Source: Desulfosporosinus metallidurans
GTDB taxonomy: Bacteria; Bacillota; Desulfitobacteriia; Desulfitobacteriales; Desulfitobacteriaceae
Direction of reading: 5' to 3'
Assembly (NCBI RefSeq): GCF_001936615.1
Contig: NZ_MLBF01000010.1
Coordinates: 1 to 64,000, forward strand
Length of the DNA: 64,000 nucleotides
Shown here: in pieces, positions 9,048 to 17,086 of the stretch
Position numbering within the stretch: the first letter of the stretch is position 1
Layout: each line of letters begins with the position of its first letter
Position numbers and translations under genes: made by a program
Notes under the pieces: model-generated
The model's database searches: none
Seen by the model: only the letters and a program-made list of their open reading frames with translations
Told to the model about the DNA's origin: nothing

Positions 9048-9857
9048 TTACTCCGTCTCTTTCTGAGCGTTCTGAACCAAACGTTCCAGTTCGTCATGCC
9101 AGCTGATTCCCGAACCGGTATGTAACCCCAACCAGGCTAGGTATTCAATATTGCCTTCCGGGCCGCGAATCGGAGAATAAGCCACGCCTAGTACCCGAAA
9201 GCCCACACTTTCAGCCTGACTGAGGACTTGTTCCAACACCTGTTTATGAACTAAGCCGTCTTTAACGACCCCTTTTTTCCCCACATGCTCCCGTCCGGCC
9301 TCAAATTGGGGCTTAATCAAGGATAACACCTGCCCTCCATCTTTAAGGATGGCTAACATAGCTGAGAATATCTTCGTTATAGAGATAAAGGCAACATCTG
9401 AAACGACCCAATCCACTTGTTCAGGTAGAGATTCGCTATTCAAATAACGAGCATTCACCCGTTCCATCGAGACAACGCGGGGATCTGTCCGAAGTTTCCA
9501 ATCCAATTGTCCATATCCGACATCCACTGCATAAACTCGCTTCGCGCCGTTTTGCAAAACACAGTCCGTAAAGCCACCTGTGGAAGCCCCGATATCAACG
9601 ACTACCTGATCTTTGAATATGAGCCCAAACTCTTCAACTGCCTTAGCTAGCTTTAGTCCACCGCGAGAAACGAACGGCAAGGTTTCCCCTTTCAGTTCGA
9701 TCAAGGATTCTTCCGCTATTTCCGTGCCCGGCTTGTCTACGCGCTGCCCACCGACAAACACGATTCCCGCCATAACCATTGCTTTGCCCTTCTCACGACT
9801 GGTAGCCAACCCATTCTTAACTAATAAGAGATCGATGCGTTCCTTTCCCTTTGCCAC
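9048..9857 (-). CDS. tlyA: TlyA family rRNA (cytidine-2'-O)-methyltransferase
   Basis: Predicted 2'-O-methyltransferase of 16S/23S rRNA, often annotated as a hemolysin for historical reasons. An S4 RNA-binding domain covers residues 5-65 (RIDLLLVKNGLATSREKG). An FtsJ-like methyltransferase domain follows from about 85, with SAM loop DIGASTGGFTD, acidic VDVGYGQL, SDVAFIS and IKPQFEAGRE. The start is GTG at 9857 with GGAAGGG upstream; there is no competing ATG. It lies between dxs and nadK, as in B. subtilis (yqxC). Confidence 0.92.
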   Translation of the reverse strand: MAKGKERIDLLLVKNGLATSREKGKAMVMAGIVFVGGQRVDKPGTEIAEESLIELKGETLPFVSRGGLKLAKAVEEFGLIFKDQVVVDIGASTGGFTDCVLQNGAKRVYAVDVGYGQLDWKLRTDPRVVSMERVNARYLNSESLPEQVDWVVSDVAFISITKIFSAMLAILKDGGQVLSLIKPQFEAGREHVGKKGVVKDGLVHKQVLEQVLSQAESVGFRVLGVAYSPIRGPEGNIEYLAWLGLHTGSGISWHDELERLVQNAQKETE

Positions 9858-9903
9858 AGTATCCCTTCCCGTCCCTTCCTTATGTCCCCGTGAAAACTCC
9901 CTC

Positions 9904-11790
9904 CTAGGATTGTGCGACGCGGCGGATTAATTGTAAGCGTTCTGCTGCTTGCATGATCCCTTTAACTGACAATCCATGGACTTTATGAAGTTGAGGAATT
10001 GGTCCTTGATCCACGAACCCATCATATCCTAGGCGTTCGAAGGCAACTCCTTCGATTCCTTCTTCTTCCAGAAGTTCAAGGATGGCACTTCCCATGCCTC
10101 CCTTAAGAACTTGGTCTTCGATCGTAATAAAATGTTTTGTTAAACGCGCATAATGGATAAGGAGTTCACGATCAAGCGGATTAACATAACGCAAGTTAAT
10201 GACCGCAGCGTCTACGCCGCGGTGGCGTAATTCCTGCGCTGCCAGTAGGCAGAGATTGACGATTGGGCCGATTCCAATCAAAGTCACATCCTTGCCTTGA
10301 CGTAAGACTTCCGCTTTGCCAATGGGGATATTCATTAACGTCTCATCCAGTTTCACACCTTGCCCAACCGATCTCGGATAACGCAAGGCCACAGGTCCGC
10401 AATATTGTAATGCCGTATAGAGCATATGGCGTAACTCGTTCTCATCTTTTGGCGCCATAATAACCAGATTTGGCATTATCCGAAAGAAGGAAATATCGAA
10501 TACCCCGTGATGCGTGGGCCCATCATCCCCTACAACTCCAGCACGGTCAATGGCTAACACAACATTGGCCTGTTGCAAACAGACATCATGCAATACTTGA
10601 TCAAAGGCCCGCTGATAAAAGGTAGAATAGATTGCCACAACTGGCTTAAGAGCCCCAAAGGCCAACCCAGCTGCAAATGTAACGGCATGTTGTTCTGCTA
10701 TGCCAACATCAAAAAAGCGTTCAGGAAATTGACTGGCAAACACATTAAGACCTGTCCCGCTGGGCATGGCCGCACTAATGGCCACGATCTTAGGATCTTC
10801 CTTAGCAAGCGCGCAAAGGGTTTCCCCGAACACCGTCGTATAGGTCGGTGGAGCAGAAATTTTAGTCCTCTTTCCCGTTTCCGTATCAAAAGGGCCGACT
10901 CCATGAAAGATATCAGGATTTTCCTCTGCAGGTCTATAGCCTTTTCCTTTGCGGGTCACCACATGGACAAGCACGGGTCCCTTTTTATGTTTAGCCTGGT
11001 CTAGAACCTGTTCAACTAAGGCTTGATCATGTCCGTCAATCGGTCCCAAATACGTGAAACCCAATTCTTCAAAAATAAGTCCCGGCACCAAAAGGTACTT
11101 CAGACTATCTTTGGCTTTGGCCACCATCTTAGCGACTTGTGTTCCAATACCCGGTATGCGTTTTAAAAGGTACTCAATATCTTCTTTGCGCTTATCATAA
11201 CGCGGGTCAGTCCTCAATCGATTGAGATAAGAGGACATGGCTCCTACATTAGGAGAAATGGACATTTCGTTATCATTTAAGACCACAATCATATTGGTTT
11301 CACTTTGACCTGCATGATTTAAGGCCTCAAAAGCCATTCCGCCGGTCATCGCACCATCTCCGATTACGGCCAAAACATGGTGGTTCTCTCGAAGAACATC
11401 TCGTGCTTTGGCAAACCCCACTGCTGCGGAAATGGATGTGCTGGAATGGCCCGTTTCAAAGCAATCATGGACGCTCTCCGCCCGTTTAGGAAATCCGGAC
11501 AATCCATTATATTGGCGAATCGTACTAAACCAGTCCAATCGACCCGTCAAAAGCTTATGTACATAGGTCTGATGACCCACATCCCACACAATCTTGTCGT
11601 GGGGGCTATCAAATGTCCTATGTATCGCTAAAGTGAGTTCAACAACTCCGAGGTTCGAAGCTAAATGACCACCATTTTTAGAGACCACGTCAATCATTTT
11701 TTGCCGAATCTCTTGCGCCAGAGTTTCAAGTTCGGTGAAATCTAAGCGGCGCAAATCCTTCGGCTCATAAATTTTTTCGAGTAGCCCCAT
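9904..11790 (-). CDS. dxs: 1-deoxy-D-xylulose-5-phosphate synthase
   Basis: First enzyme of the MEP isoprenoid pathway: joins pyruvate and glyceraldehyde 3-phosphate with thiamine diphosphate. The 628-residue protein is full length. The ThDP-binding motif begins GDGAMTGGMAFEALNHAG, followed by VLNDNEMSISPNVG. The transketolase pyrimidine domain has catalytic Glu in DVGIAEQHAVTFAAG. The transketolase C domain closes the protein. ATG follows GAGGAGGAAAGAAGG and overlaps the end of the preceding membrane-protein gene by 26 bp. ispA lies three genes upstream, so isoprenoid supply genes are grouped. Confidence 0.97.
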   Translation of the reverse strand: MGLLEKIYEPKDLRRLDFTELETLAQEIRQKMIDVVSKNGGHLASNLGVVELTLAIHRTFDSPHDKIVWDVGHQTYVHKLLTGRLDWFSTIRQYNGLSGFPKRAESVHDCFETGHSSTSISAAVGFAKARDVLRENHHVLAVIGDGAMTGGMAFEALNHAGQSETNMIVVLNDNEMSISPNVGAMSSYLNRLRTDPRYDKRKEDIEYLLKRIPGIGTQVAKMVAKAKDSLKYLLVPGLIFEELGFTYLGPIDGHDQALVEQVLDQAKHKKGPVLVHVVTRKGKGYRPAEENPDIFHGVGPFDTETGKRTKISAPPTYTTVFGETLCALAKEDPKIVAISAAMPSGTGLNVFASQFPERFFDVGIAEQHAVTFAAGLAFGALKPVVAIYSTFYQRAFDQVLHDVCLQQANVVLAIDRAGVVGDDGPTHHGVFDISFFRIMPNLVIMAPKDENELRHMLYTALQYCGPVALRYPRSVGQGVKLDETLMNIPIGKAEVLRQGKDVTLIGIGPIVNLCLLAAQELRHRGVDAAVINLRYVNPLDRELLIHYARLTKHFITIEDQVLKGGMGSAILELLEEEGIEGVAFERLGYDGFVDQGPIPQLHKVHGLSVKGIMQAAERLQLIRRVAQS

Positions 11791-12379
11791 CCTTCTTTCC
11801 TCCTCGTTTTTTCTGTCCAGTCAGGCTCCAACCTGTGATTTGTTCAACAGCGGCAATCGCGCTCCCAACCCAAGCAATCACTTTATTAGCATCATGAATG
11901 GCAAAGGATTTTCCCACAGCTTTGCCTGTAATGGTTATCGACGCTACTAAGGCTAAGATGAGAGTGGTTAACCAAATCTCTCTCGTTCCAAATATCGGAT
12001 AATAACGGACAATATCTATGACAATCGCAGCAGCCATCACTCCGCTTAACGTCCCAGTAACATCTCCCACGACATCGTTGGCTATATTCGCCACCAAGTC
12101 CGCGTGACGCACGAGATAGACGGCCTGGCGCGCGCCCCTGACACGGTTAGCTGCCCTAGCATGATGAGGAGCTTCATTTGCTGCTGTCGCGGCAATTCCG
12201 ACAACATCAAAGACAATATGAACCCCTATCACGCCTAAAAGAAACAATGCGGCTACCCATAATGACTCCGCCCGGCGCATCAGCAATTCAGAACCAATTC
12301 CCACAATGGCCGCAATGACAAAACTCCCCAAAAAAACAACTACAAGATGTTTCCAGCTCTTACGTTTGCGTACTGCCAA
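11765..12379 (-). CDS. conserved membrane protein of unknown function
   Basis: The 204-residue protein has a basic N-terminus and hydrophobic segments at about 10-30, 40-65, 105-120 and 135-155. The middle loop NEAPHHARAANRVRGARQAV is rich in His and Arg and is followed by a conserved-looking NDVVGDVTGTLSG. Its shape resembles DUF21/CNNM-like membrane domains, but I cannot assign it to that family with confidence. It overlaps dxs by 26 bp and follows the DUF212 gene by about 30 bp, so it is part of the xseAB-ispA-dxs transcription unit. Confidence 0.6.
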   Translation of the reverse strand: MAVRKRKSWKHLVVVFLGSFVIAAIVGIGSELLMRRAESLWVAALFLLGVIGVHIVFDVVGIAATAANEAPHHARAANRVRGARQAVYLVRHADLVANIANDVVGDVTGTLSGVMAAAIVIDIVRYYPIFGTREIWLTTLILALVASITITGKAVGKSFAIHDANKVIAWVGSAIAAVEQITGWSLTGQKKRGGKKDGATRKNL

Positions 12380-12407
12380 CGATTAGTTAACCCTCCTCAA
12401 CCCGATC

Positions 12408-12848
12408 TCAGACCAACAGTCCCACAATGATTCCTACAATCACGCCCCCGAATACTTCAAACGGAGTATGTCCAATGAGTTCCTTCAGGCGTTCTTGGGC
12501 AAGGTCAGACCCTAGGTATAGATTTTCAACCAACTGATTGAGAACTTCGGCTTGTTTCCCCGCCGCTCGTCGTACCCCTGCAGCATCATACATCACAACC
12601 ATACCGTAAACGGCAGAAACAGCAAAGATGGGGGAATCCCACCCATAGTATTTTCCAATTCCTAAAGCTAGAGCACTTACCGTTGCGGAGTGAGAACTAG
12701 GAAAACCACCTGAGCTCAGAAGTAGTTGAAGATTCAGTTTCCTTACTAAAGACAGATTTACAACGACTTTAAGGAGTTGAGCTATTAACCAAGCTGTCAC
12801 AGCGGAAACAAGGATTGCATTGTAAAAGATTCCTGGGATAATCGGCAT
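12408..12848 (-). CDS. divergent PAP2 family protein (DUF212, YuiD-like)
   Basis: Small membrane protein of the acid phosphatase/vanadium haloperoxidase-related DUF212 family. The 146 residues carry the phosphatase-like motif SSGGFPSSHSATVSALALG near residue 45, then YDAAGVRRAAGKQAEVLN and a final membrane segment. The physiological substrate is unknown; undecaprenyl or prenyl phosphates are plausible given ispA next door, but that is inference. I chose ATG 12848 (MPIIPGIF), which has AGAGGT 7 nt upstream, over ATG 12866, which has no site and overlaps ispA. Confidence 0.85.
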   Translation of the reverse strand: MPIIPGIFYNAILVSAVTAWLIAQLLKVVVNLSLVRKLNLQLLLSSGGFPSSHSATVSALALGIGKYYGWDSPIFAVSAVYGMVVMYDAAGVRRAAGKQAEVLNQLVENLYLGSDLAQERLKELIGHTPFEVFGGVIVGIIVGLLV

Positions 12849-12862
12849 GATCACGACCTCTT

Positions 12863-13729
12863 TCAATGCTGGCGTTGTTCTATATAGTAAGCTAGCTCGT
12901 TTAGAAAGGTTGCACCTGTACCAAAAGGCTTTAAGGCAGACTGTGCTTTTTGTATTTGGGTATGCATTTGTCGCTCTGCGCCTTCTAACCCTAACAAAGA
13001 GGGATAAGTCGACTTACCCTGGCGAAGGTCGCTCCCAACGGGTTTACCGATTGTTTCACTGTCCCCCACCACATCAAGGATATCGTCTTTTATTTGAAAC
13101 GCTAATCCCAAGGCCTGGGCATATTCAGTCAACGCTTCAACCTGCGGCTCAGTACCACCCGCTAAAATTCCGCCGAGCCGAGCAGAAACCGTCAGTAAAG
13201 CACCAGTTTTAGCCTTATGAATCTTTTCAATCTCGTCTAGGTTCAGCGTTTTCCCTTCTCCAGCGACATCCGCAACCTGCCCACCGACCATACCCGCTTT
13301 TCCGGCAGCCACCGCAACCTCACGAATAACACGAAGCTGCCTCTCAGGCCGACCAAGGCCTGGGGTTGCCAGAAGTTCAAAGGCATAAGTTAATAATGCA
13401 TCCCCGGCTAAAATAGCCTGAGCCTCGCCAAAAACCTTATGGTTTGATAATCTTCCCCGTCTATAGTCGTCATTATCCATGGCGGGTAAATCATCATGGA
13501 TTAAGGAATACGTATGAATAAGTTCCAACGAAAGCGCAGCAGGTAAAATATCTTGCAGATGACCACCCACAGCTTCTGCAGAGGCCAGAGCGAGAACTGG
13601 TCGAATACGCTTACCTCCCCCAATCAAGGAATAATACATGCTCTCATTTAAGCTGTCCTTGTCCCATGGCAATTGTGCAAGGCTCTGCTCAACCATGGTG
13701 AGATAGCGCTGAAACGTCTCTTTGAACAC
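12863..13729 (-). CDS. ispA: polyprenyl synthetase (farnesyl/geranylgeranyl diphosphate synthase)
   Basis: Chain elongation of isopentenyl diphosphate to farnesyl or geranylgeranyl diphosphate. The 288-residue protein carries the first aspartate-rich motif (IHDDLPAMDNDD) near residue 80 and the second (KDDILD) near 215. GGGKRIRP near residue 35 is the substrate-binding loop. The start is GTG at 13729, 9 bp after the xseB stop; the ribosome site is weak, so coupling to xseB is possible. The xseA-xseB-ispA-dxs order matches B. subtilis. Confidence 0.93.
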   Translation of the reverse strand: MFKETFQRYLTMVEQSLAQLPWDKDSLNESMYYSLIGGGKRIRPVLALASAEAVGGHLQDILPAALSLELIHTYSLIHDDLPAMDNDDYRRGRLSNHKVFGEAQAILAGDALLTYAFELLATPGLGRPERQLRVIREVAVAAGKAGMVGGQVADVAGEGKTLNLDEIEKIHKAKTGALLTVSARLGGILAGGTEPQVEALTEYAQALGLAFQIKDDILDVVGDSETIGKPVGSDLRQGKSTYPSLLGLEGAERQMHTQIQKAQSALKPFGTGATFLNELAYYIEQRQH

Positions 13730-13738
13730 GCTTTACGT

Positions 13739-14023
13739 TCACCCTTCCACTTCAAAACTTGCAGGTTTTACCTGCAACTGTCCGTCCTGATCTTCAAGCA
13801 GAATTTCCATCTGCTTTTCCGCTTGATCCAAAACGTTGGAACAGTACTGTACAAGACCAACGCCCTTCTTGAATAGGCCCAAAGCCTTTTCCAAAGGAAG
13901 ATCTTTCTGTTCAAGCAATTTCACGATTTTCTCTAAATTATGAATCCCAATTTCCAGAGAGAGGGGTTCTTCTTGCTCAGAAGACTCAACAAAAAGGTCA
14001 TCCGACCAATTTTCATTGCTCAT
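13739..14023 (-). CDS. xseB: exodeoxyribonuclease VII small subunit
   Basis: Small helical subunit that joins XseA to degrade single-stranded DNA to oligonucleotides. Of 94 residues, about 25-80 match the family core (LEKIVKLLEQKDLPLEKALGLFKKG). The acidic N-terminal 20 residues are an extension beyond the usual length. ATG follows AAGGAG and starts 3 bp after the xseA stop. Confidence 0.92.
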   Translation of the reverse strand: MSNENWSDDLFVESSEQEEPLSLEIGIHNLEKIVKLLEQKDLPLEKALGLFKKGVGLVQYCSNVLDQAEKQMEILLEDQDGQLQVKPASFEVEG

Positions 14024-14026
14024 GGA

Positions 14027-15229
14027 TTAAATCTCCTTCTCTAACACTTGGCAGCATAAACTTCCTTCTCCTAAGCGAATCCTAATTTGTTCATCAACCT
14101 CCACCTTTTGAGCGGAGCGAAGAAGTTTCCCCTCTGCATCGTAGGTCAACGAGTAGCCTCGACCCAAAATAGCCAAAGGGCTCAGCAAATCTAACTTAGC
14201 TGCCAATAGGGTTAGTATACCATTTTTATCGGCTACAAATCTAGTCATGCTCTCCTGAAGGCGCACCTGCAGGGTATCTAAGCGTTGGCGATTTTGATCA
14301 ATGCGCCAGAAAGGATCTTTAAGAGGCCCCTTATTCGCGATCCCATCAAGGTATTGACGCTTCCTCTCGATCAGCATCCCCATATCACTTTGAAGTCGAG
14401 CACGTAGTTGAATGACTTGAAACTTTAGGTCTTGTAATATAGGCACGGCCAGTTCAGCCGCGGCAGATGGAGTCGGCGCACGCAAATCTGCAACATAGTC
14501 TGAAATAGTCACATCGGTTTCATGTCCCACCGCTGAAATGACTGGAATAACAGACGCTGAGATAGCACGGGCCACAACTTCAGTATTAAAGGCCCATAAC
14601 TCTTCTAAAGATCCCCCACCCCGACCGACAATTAAGACGTCGACATTTCCGTAACGATTTAGGCGAGCGATCGCCTGAGCTACTTCCCGCGGTGCCGCTT
14701 CTCCTTGAACTGCAGCTGGTGCCAAGATCCACGACATTCCCGGATGACGTCGCCCCATTATATTAATAATATCCCGAATTGCCGCTCCCGTCGGGCTCGT
14801 CACAATGCCCACTCGCTTAGGAAAGCGAGGAATTTCTTTTTTGCGTGCTGGATCAAAGAGTCCTTCCTCTTCAAGCTTCTTTTTGAGTTGTTCAAACGCT
14901 AAATAGAGTTGGCCAATCCCGCTGGGTTCCATCTCTTCAGCGTAAAATTGAATCGTTCCCTCCCGCTCGTACATGCGGATATTTCCCCGAATCATGACTT
15001 TTAGTCCGTCTGACGGGACAAAACGCACGCGTTCGGAACGGCTTTTAAACATAACTCCTTTAAGACTGGAAGACTCATCTTTCAGCGTAAAATACCAGTG
15101 CCCAGAAGCACGGTGATTCTTAAAGTTCGAAAGTTCACCACTAATCCAGCAGTTTTGCAAATCCGCTCGATCCTGCAAGACTTGTCCGATTTGCCCTACC
15201 AACTCGGACACTGTCCATATTTTAGGCAC
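14027..15229 (-). CDS. xseA: exodeoxyribonuclease VII large subunit
   Basis: Catalytic and DNA-binding subunit of exonuclease VII. An N-terminal OB fold covers about 1-100 (WISGELSNFKNHRASGHWYFTLKD). The catalytic domain follows, with RVGIVTSPTGAAIRDI, GRGGGSLEELWAFN and SAVGHETDVTISD. A coiled coil covers about 280-340. I place the start at GTG 15229 (reading PKIWTVSELV), with GAGGTG 6 nt upstream, giving 400 residues. The frame stays open a further 41 codons to ATG 15352, but that part runs through repeat sequence and has no ribosome site. Confidence 0.93.
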   Translation of the reverse strand: MPKIWTVSELVGQIGQVLQDRADLQNCWISGELSNFKNHRASGHWYFTLKDESSSLKGVMFKSRSERVRFVPSDGLKVMIRGNIRMYEREGTIQFYAEEMEPSGIGQLYLAFEQLKKKLEEEGLFDPARKKEIPRFPKRVGIVTSPTGAAIRDIINIMGRRHPGMSWILAPAAVQGEAAPREVAQAIARLNRYGNVDVLIVGRGGGSLEELWAFNTEVVARAISASVIPVISAVGHETDVTISDYVADLRAPTPSAAAELAVPILQDLKFQVIQLRARLQSDMGMLIERKRQYLDGIANKGPLKDPFWRIDQNRQRLDTLQVRLQESMTRFVADKNGILTLLAAKLDLLSPLAILGRGYSLTYDAEGKLLRSAQKVEVDEQIRIRLGEGSLCCQVLEKEI

Positions 15230-15302
15230 AAATATCACCTCTAAACCTATCATAACAAAAAAACAAGAGGGAAGGAAATTATTCCTCACCCCCTGCACAA
15301 AA

Positions 15303-15351
15303 CCGAAGCACGATGCTCGCGGTTCGCGGTTCGAACCTCGAATGTCGCACA
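15303..15351. repeat. heptamer repeat island, seven units
   Basis: Seven consecutive 7-bp units on the plus strand (ccgaagc, acgatgc, tcgcggt, tcgcggt, tcgaacc, tcgaatg, tcgcaca), nearly all with CG at positions 2-3. It lies between xseA and hairpin element A. Confidence 0.8.
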
Positions 15352-15365
15352 TGTAGCCACTGAAT

Positions 15366-15424
15366 AAGTTTTAGCTAAAACCTATAATAAAGTGTGGAAA
15401 CTAATATAGGTAAGTTTCCTATAT
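15366..15424 (-). repeat. intergenic hairpin element, copy A
   Basis: Copy A of a four-member family (others at 21223, 37936, 47120). Outer arms read AAGTTTTAGCTAAA and AAGTTTCCTATAT on the plus strand and enclose a stem ACCTATA/TATAGGT with an 18-nt loop. It is flanked on both sides by heptamer islands. Confidence 0.75.
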
Positions 15425-15438
15425 CAGATGAATAACCG

Positions 15439-15480
15439 CCTATACTTCGTGCATCGCGCATCGAGCATCGGACTTCTGAC
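15439..15480. repeat. heptamer repeat island, six units, abutting the fchA stop
   Basis: Plus-strand units cctatac, ttcgtgc, atcgcgc, atcgagc, atcggac, ttctgac run in exact 7-bp phase up to the last base before the fchA stop codon at 15481. Confidence 0.8.
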
Positions 15481-16116
15481 TTACAGCCGACTTTGGACTA
15501 CGGCGACCGTCTCCGCACAAATTACCGCAGCTTGTTCAAATAGTCTCGCTCGTTCAGCCTTTACCCGCTCTTGATACCCCGGATCTTTAATCTGAGGAAG
15601 GTTGATATCCACACTAAGCATTGCAGATTTCAAGGCACTCTCCGCTAAATATGCCGCAACACCGACATCGCTGATCGCCCCTTTATTACCGATCGGAGCA
15701 AGTTCCTGGGCTAATTGTAAAACTTTAAAGCAATTCTGGGCGATTCCGAGGGGAGTATCCGTAGCCGAAATTAAGACCTCTTGCATTTTCGTAGCGCGCA
15801 CAGCTTTTTCCTCATCCGTGCCTTTTGGCAATTTCAGAACAGCCATAAAATTCGAGAACTCAGCGATATCCTGACTCAATCCGGTTTTAAGCGCGTTTAA
15901 AACCGTTTCTCCCTGTGACAAGATCTCTTTTACTTGAGGTTCCACCTCTTTATATTTTTCCTTACCGATCGTAAGGTTAGCCACCATGCAAGCCATCGAC
16001 GCAGCCTGTGCTCCTACAAAAGCAGAAACACTGCCCCCGCCGGGTGTCGGTGAGGAGCTGGCGGACACAGTCAGGAATTCTTCTGTCGTCCATTGCCAAA
16101 TTTGATTCATATCCAT
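15481..16116 (-). CDS. fchA: cyclodeaminase/cyclohydrolase family protein (methenyl-THF cyclohydrolase)
   Basis: Protein of the FTCD_C/FchA family, which hydrolyses 5,10-methenyl-tetrahydrofolate or deaminates formimino-tetrahydrofolate. The 211-residue all-helical protein has the family's N-terminal glycine-rich loop (TPGGGSVSAFVGAQAASMACMV-like) near residue 24, and GAISDVGVAAYLAESALKSA near 150. Its start shares one base with the folD stop, so the two are translationally coupled. Both act on methenyl-THF, which suggests a role in one-carbon flow to formate or purines. Whether it is a cyclohydrolase or a cyclodeaminase cannot be read from the sequence. Confidence 0.85.
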   Translation of the reverse strand: MDMNQIWQWTTEEFLTVSASSSPTPGGGSVSAFVGAQAASMACMVANLTIGKEKYKEVEPQVKEILSQGETVLNALKTGLSQDIAEFSNFMAVLKLPKGTDEEKAVRATKMQEVLISATDTPLGIAQNCFKVLQLAQELAPIGNKGAISDVGVAAYLAESALKSAMLSVDINLPQIKDPGYQERVKAERARLFEQAAVICAETVAVVQSRL

Positions 16117-16967
16117 TAACGCGTCCCCCCTTGAAGAACGATTCCCTTCAGAACATTACGCATAATCAAAGCAGTGGTCAGAGAACCTACCCCACCCGGA
16201 ACTGGCGAAATCAACTCAGCAACTTCTTGAACCGCTTGGAAATCCACATCCCCGCAAATTCCCTCTGGAGTTTCATTGATCCCGGCATCGACGACAATCG
16301 CTCCCGCTTTGACCATATCCTTTTTGATCAACTTGGCGCGACCCACTGCTGCGATCAAAATATCGGCCTGACGGGTGAATGCTCCCAAGTCCGGAGTTTT
16401 AGAATGACAAATAGTCACCGTCGCATTGTGCTTCAGAATCAGGAAAACTAAGGGTTTGCCAACAGTTTCTCCTCGGCCTACAATGACGACATGTTTTCCT
16501 GCAATCTCAACACCGGAGCGCAGAAGCAACTCAATACAGCTTTGTGGGGTGGCTGGGAAAAGCCCATCCTCGCCACTTAAAATATACCCACGATTGATAG
16601 GATGAACTCCGTCTACATCCTTATCTGGGCGTACTGCAGCCATAACTTTTTCTTTCTTAATCCCTTTAGGAAGCGGAAGTTCAATCATAATGCCATGAAC
16701 AGATTGATCATTATTTAGGCTCTCAATCCTTGCCAGAATATCCGCTTCTGGTGTAGCTCCCGGCATCGTGAAAAGTTCAAAGGCCATACCGATACCCTCG
16801 CAAACTTTCTGCTTTGACCGTGCATAGACCACTGAAGCAGGATCATCACCAACTAAAATTACCGCGAGTTTAGGTTGCACTCCTTTTTCTTTCCACTGTG
16901 CAATTTCCTCACGAATTTCTTCCTTAAGAATTTTGGACACTGCTTTGCCATCCAACAATTGAGACAA
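16116..16967 (-). CDS. folD: bifunctional methylene-THF dehydrogenase / methenyl-THF cyclohydrolase
   Basis: Oxidises 5,10-methylene-THF to methenyl-THF and hydrolyses it to 10-formyl-THF, with NADP. Conserved segments are VILVGDDPASVVYARSKQK (containing the catalytic YxxxK), IMIELPLPKG, DKDVDGVHP, and the Rossmann VIVGRGETVGKP. The start is best placed at TTG 16967 (reading SQLLDGKAVSK), with AAGGAG 8 nt upstream. A GTG at 16976 lies too close to that site. Length 283 is typical. Confidence 0.95.
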   Translation of the reverse strand: MSQLLDGKAVSKILKEEIREEIAQWKEKGVQPKLAVILVGDDPASVVYARSKQKVCEGIGMAFELFTMPGATPEADILARIESLNNDQSVHGIMIELPLPKGIKKEKVMAAVRPDKDVDGVHPINRGYILSGEDGLFPATPQSCIELLLRSGVEIAGKHVVIVGRGETVGKPLVFLILKHNATVTICHSKTPDLGAFTRQADILIAAVGRAKLIKKDMVKAGAIVVDAGINETPEGICGDVDFQAVQEVAELISPVPGGVGSLTTALIMRNVLKGIVLQGGTR

Positions 16968-17030
16968 TAGACACACTCCTTTCAGATTATCGATTAATTT
17001 TCACATCAATAAACAAGGGCTCTTGTTACA

Positions 17031-17058
17031 CTGAAGTGGGGTAAACACCCCACTTCAG
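17031..17058 (-). terminator. hairpin after nfnB
   Basis: A perfect 11-bp stem ctgaagtgggg/ccccacttcag with a 6-nt loop lies 29 bp after the nfnB stop. There is no T run on the minus strand, so it may be a processing or stability hairpin rather than a strong intrinsic terminator. Confidence 0.55.
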
Positions 17059-17086
17059 CCCTTAACTTTACTTTAATCAAACGAGT

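Noticed and set aside
10573..11004. Open frame of 143 codons on the plus strand
   Set aside because: Lies wholly antisense to dxs, whose sequence is fully conserved; no ribosome site or recognisable product.
12847..13212. Open frame of 121 codons on the plus strand
   Set aside because: Antisense to ispA, a certain gene.
15325..15340. GGTTCGAACC-like sequence resembling a tRNA T-arm
   Set aside because: It is part of the heptamer array; no acceptor stem, D-arm or anticodon arm surrounds it. No tRNA or rRNA gene was seen in the window.
15303..15480. CRISPR array
   Set aside because: Units are 7 bp and contiguous with no spacers; no cas genes in the window.
16008..16451. Open frame of 147 codons on the plus strand
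   Set aside because: Antisense to folD and fchA; composition follows the complementary codons of those genes.
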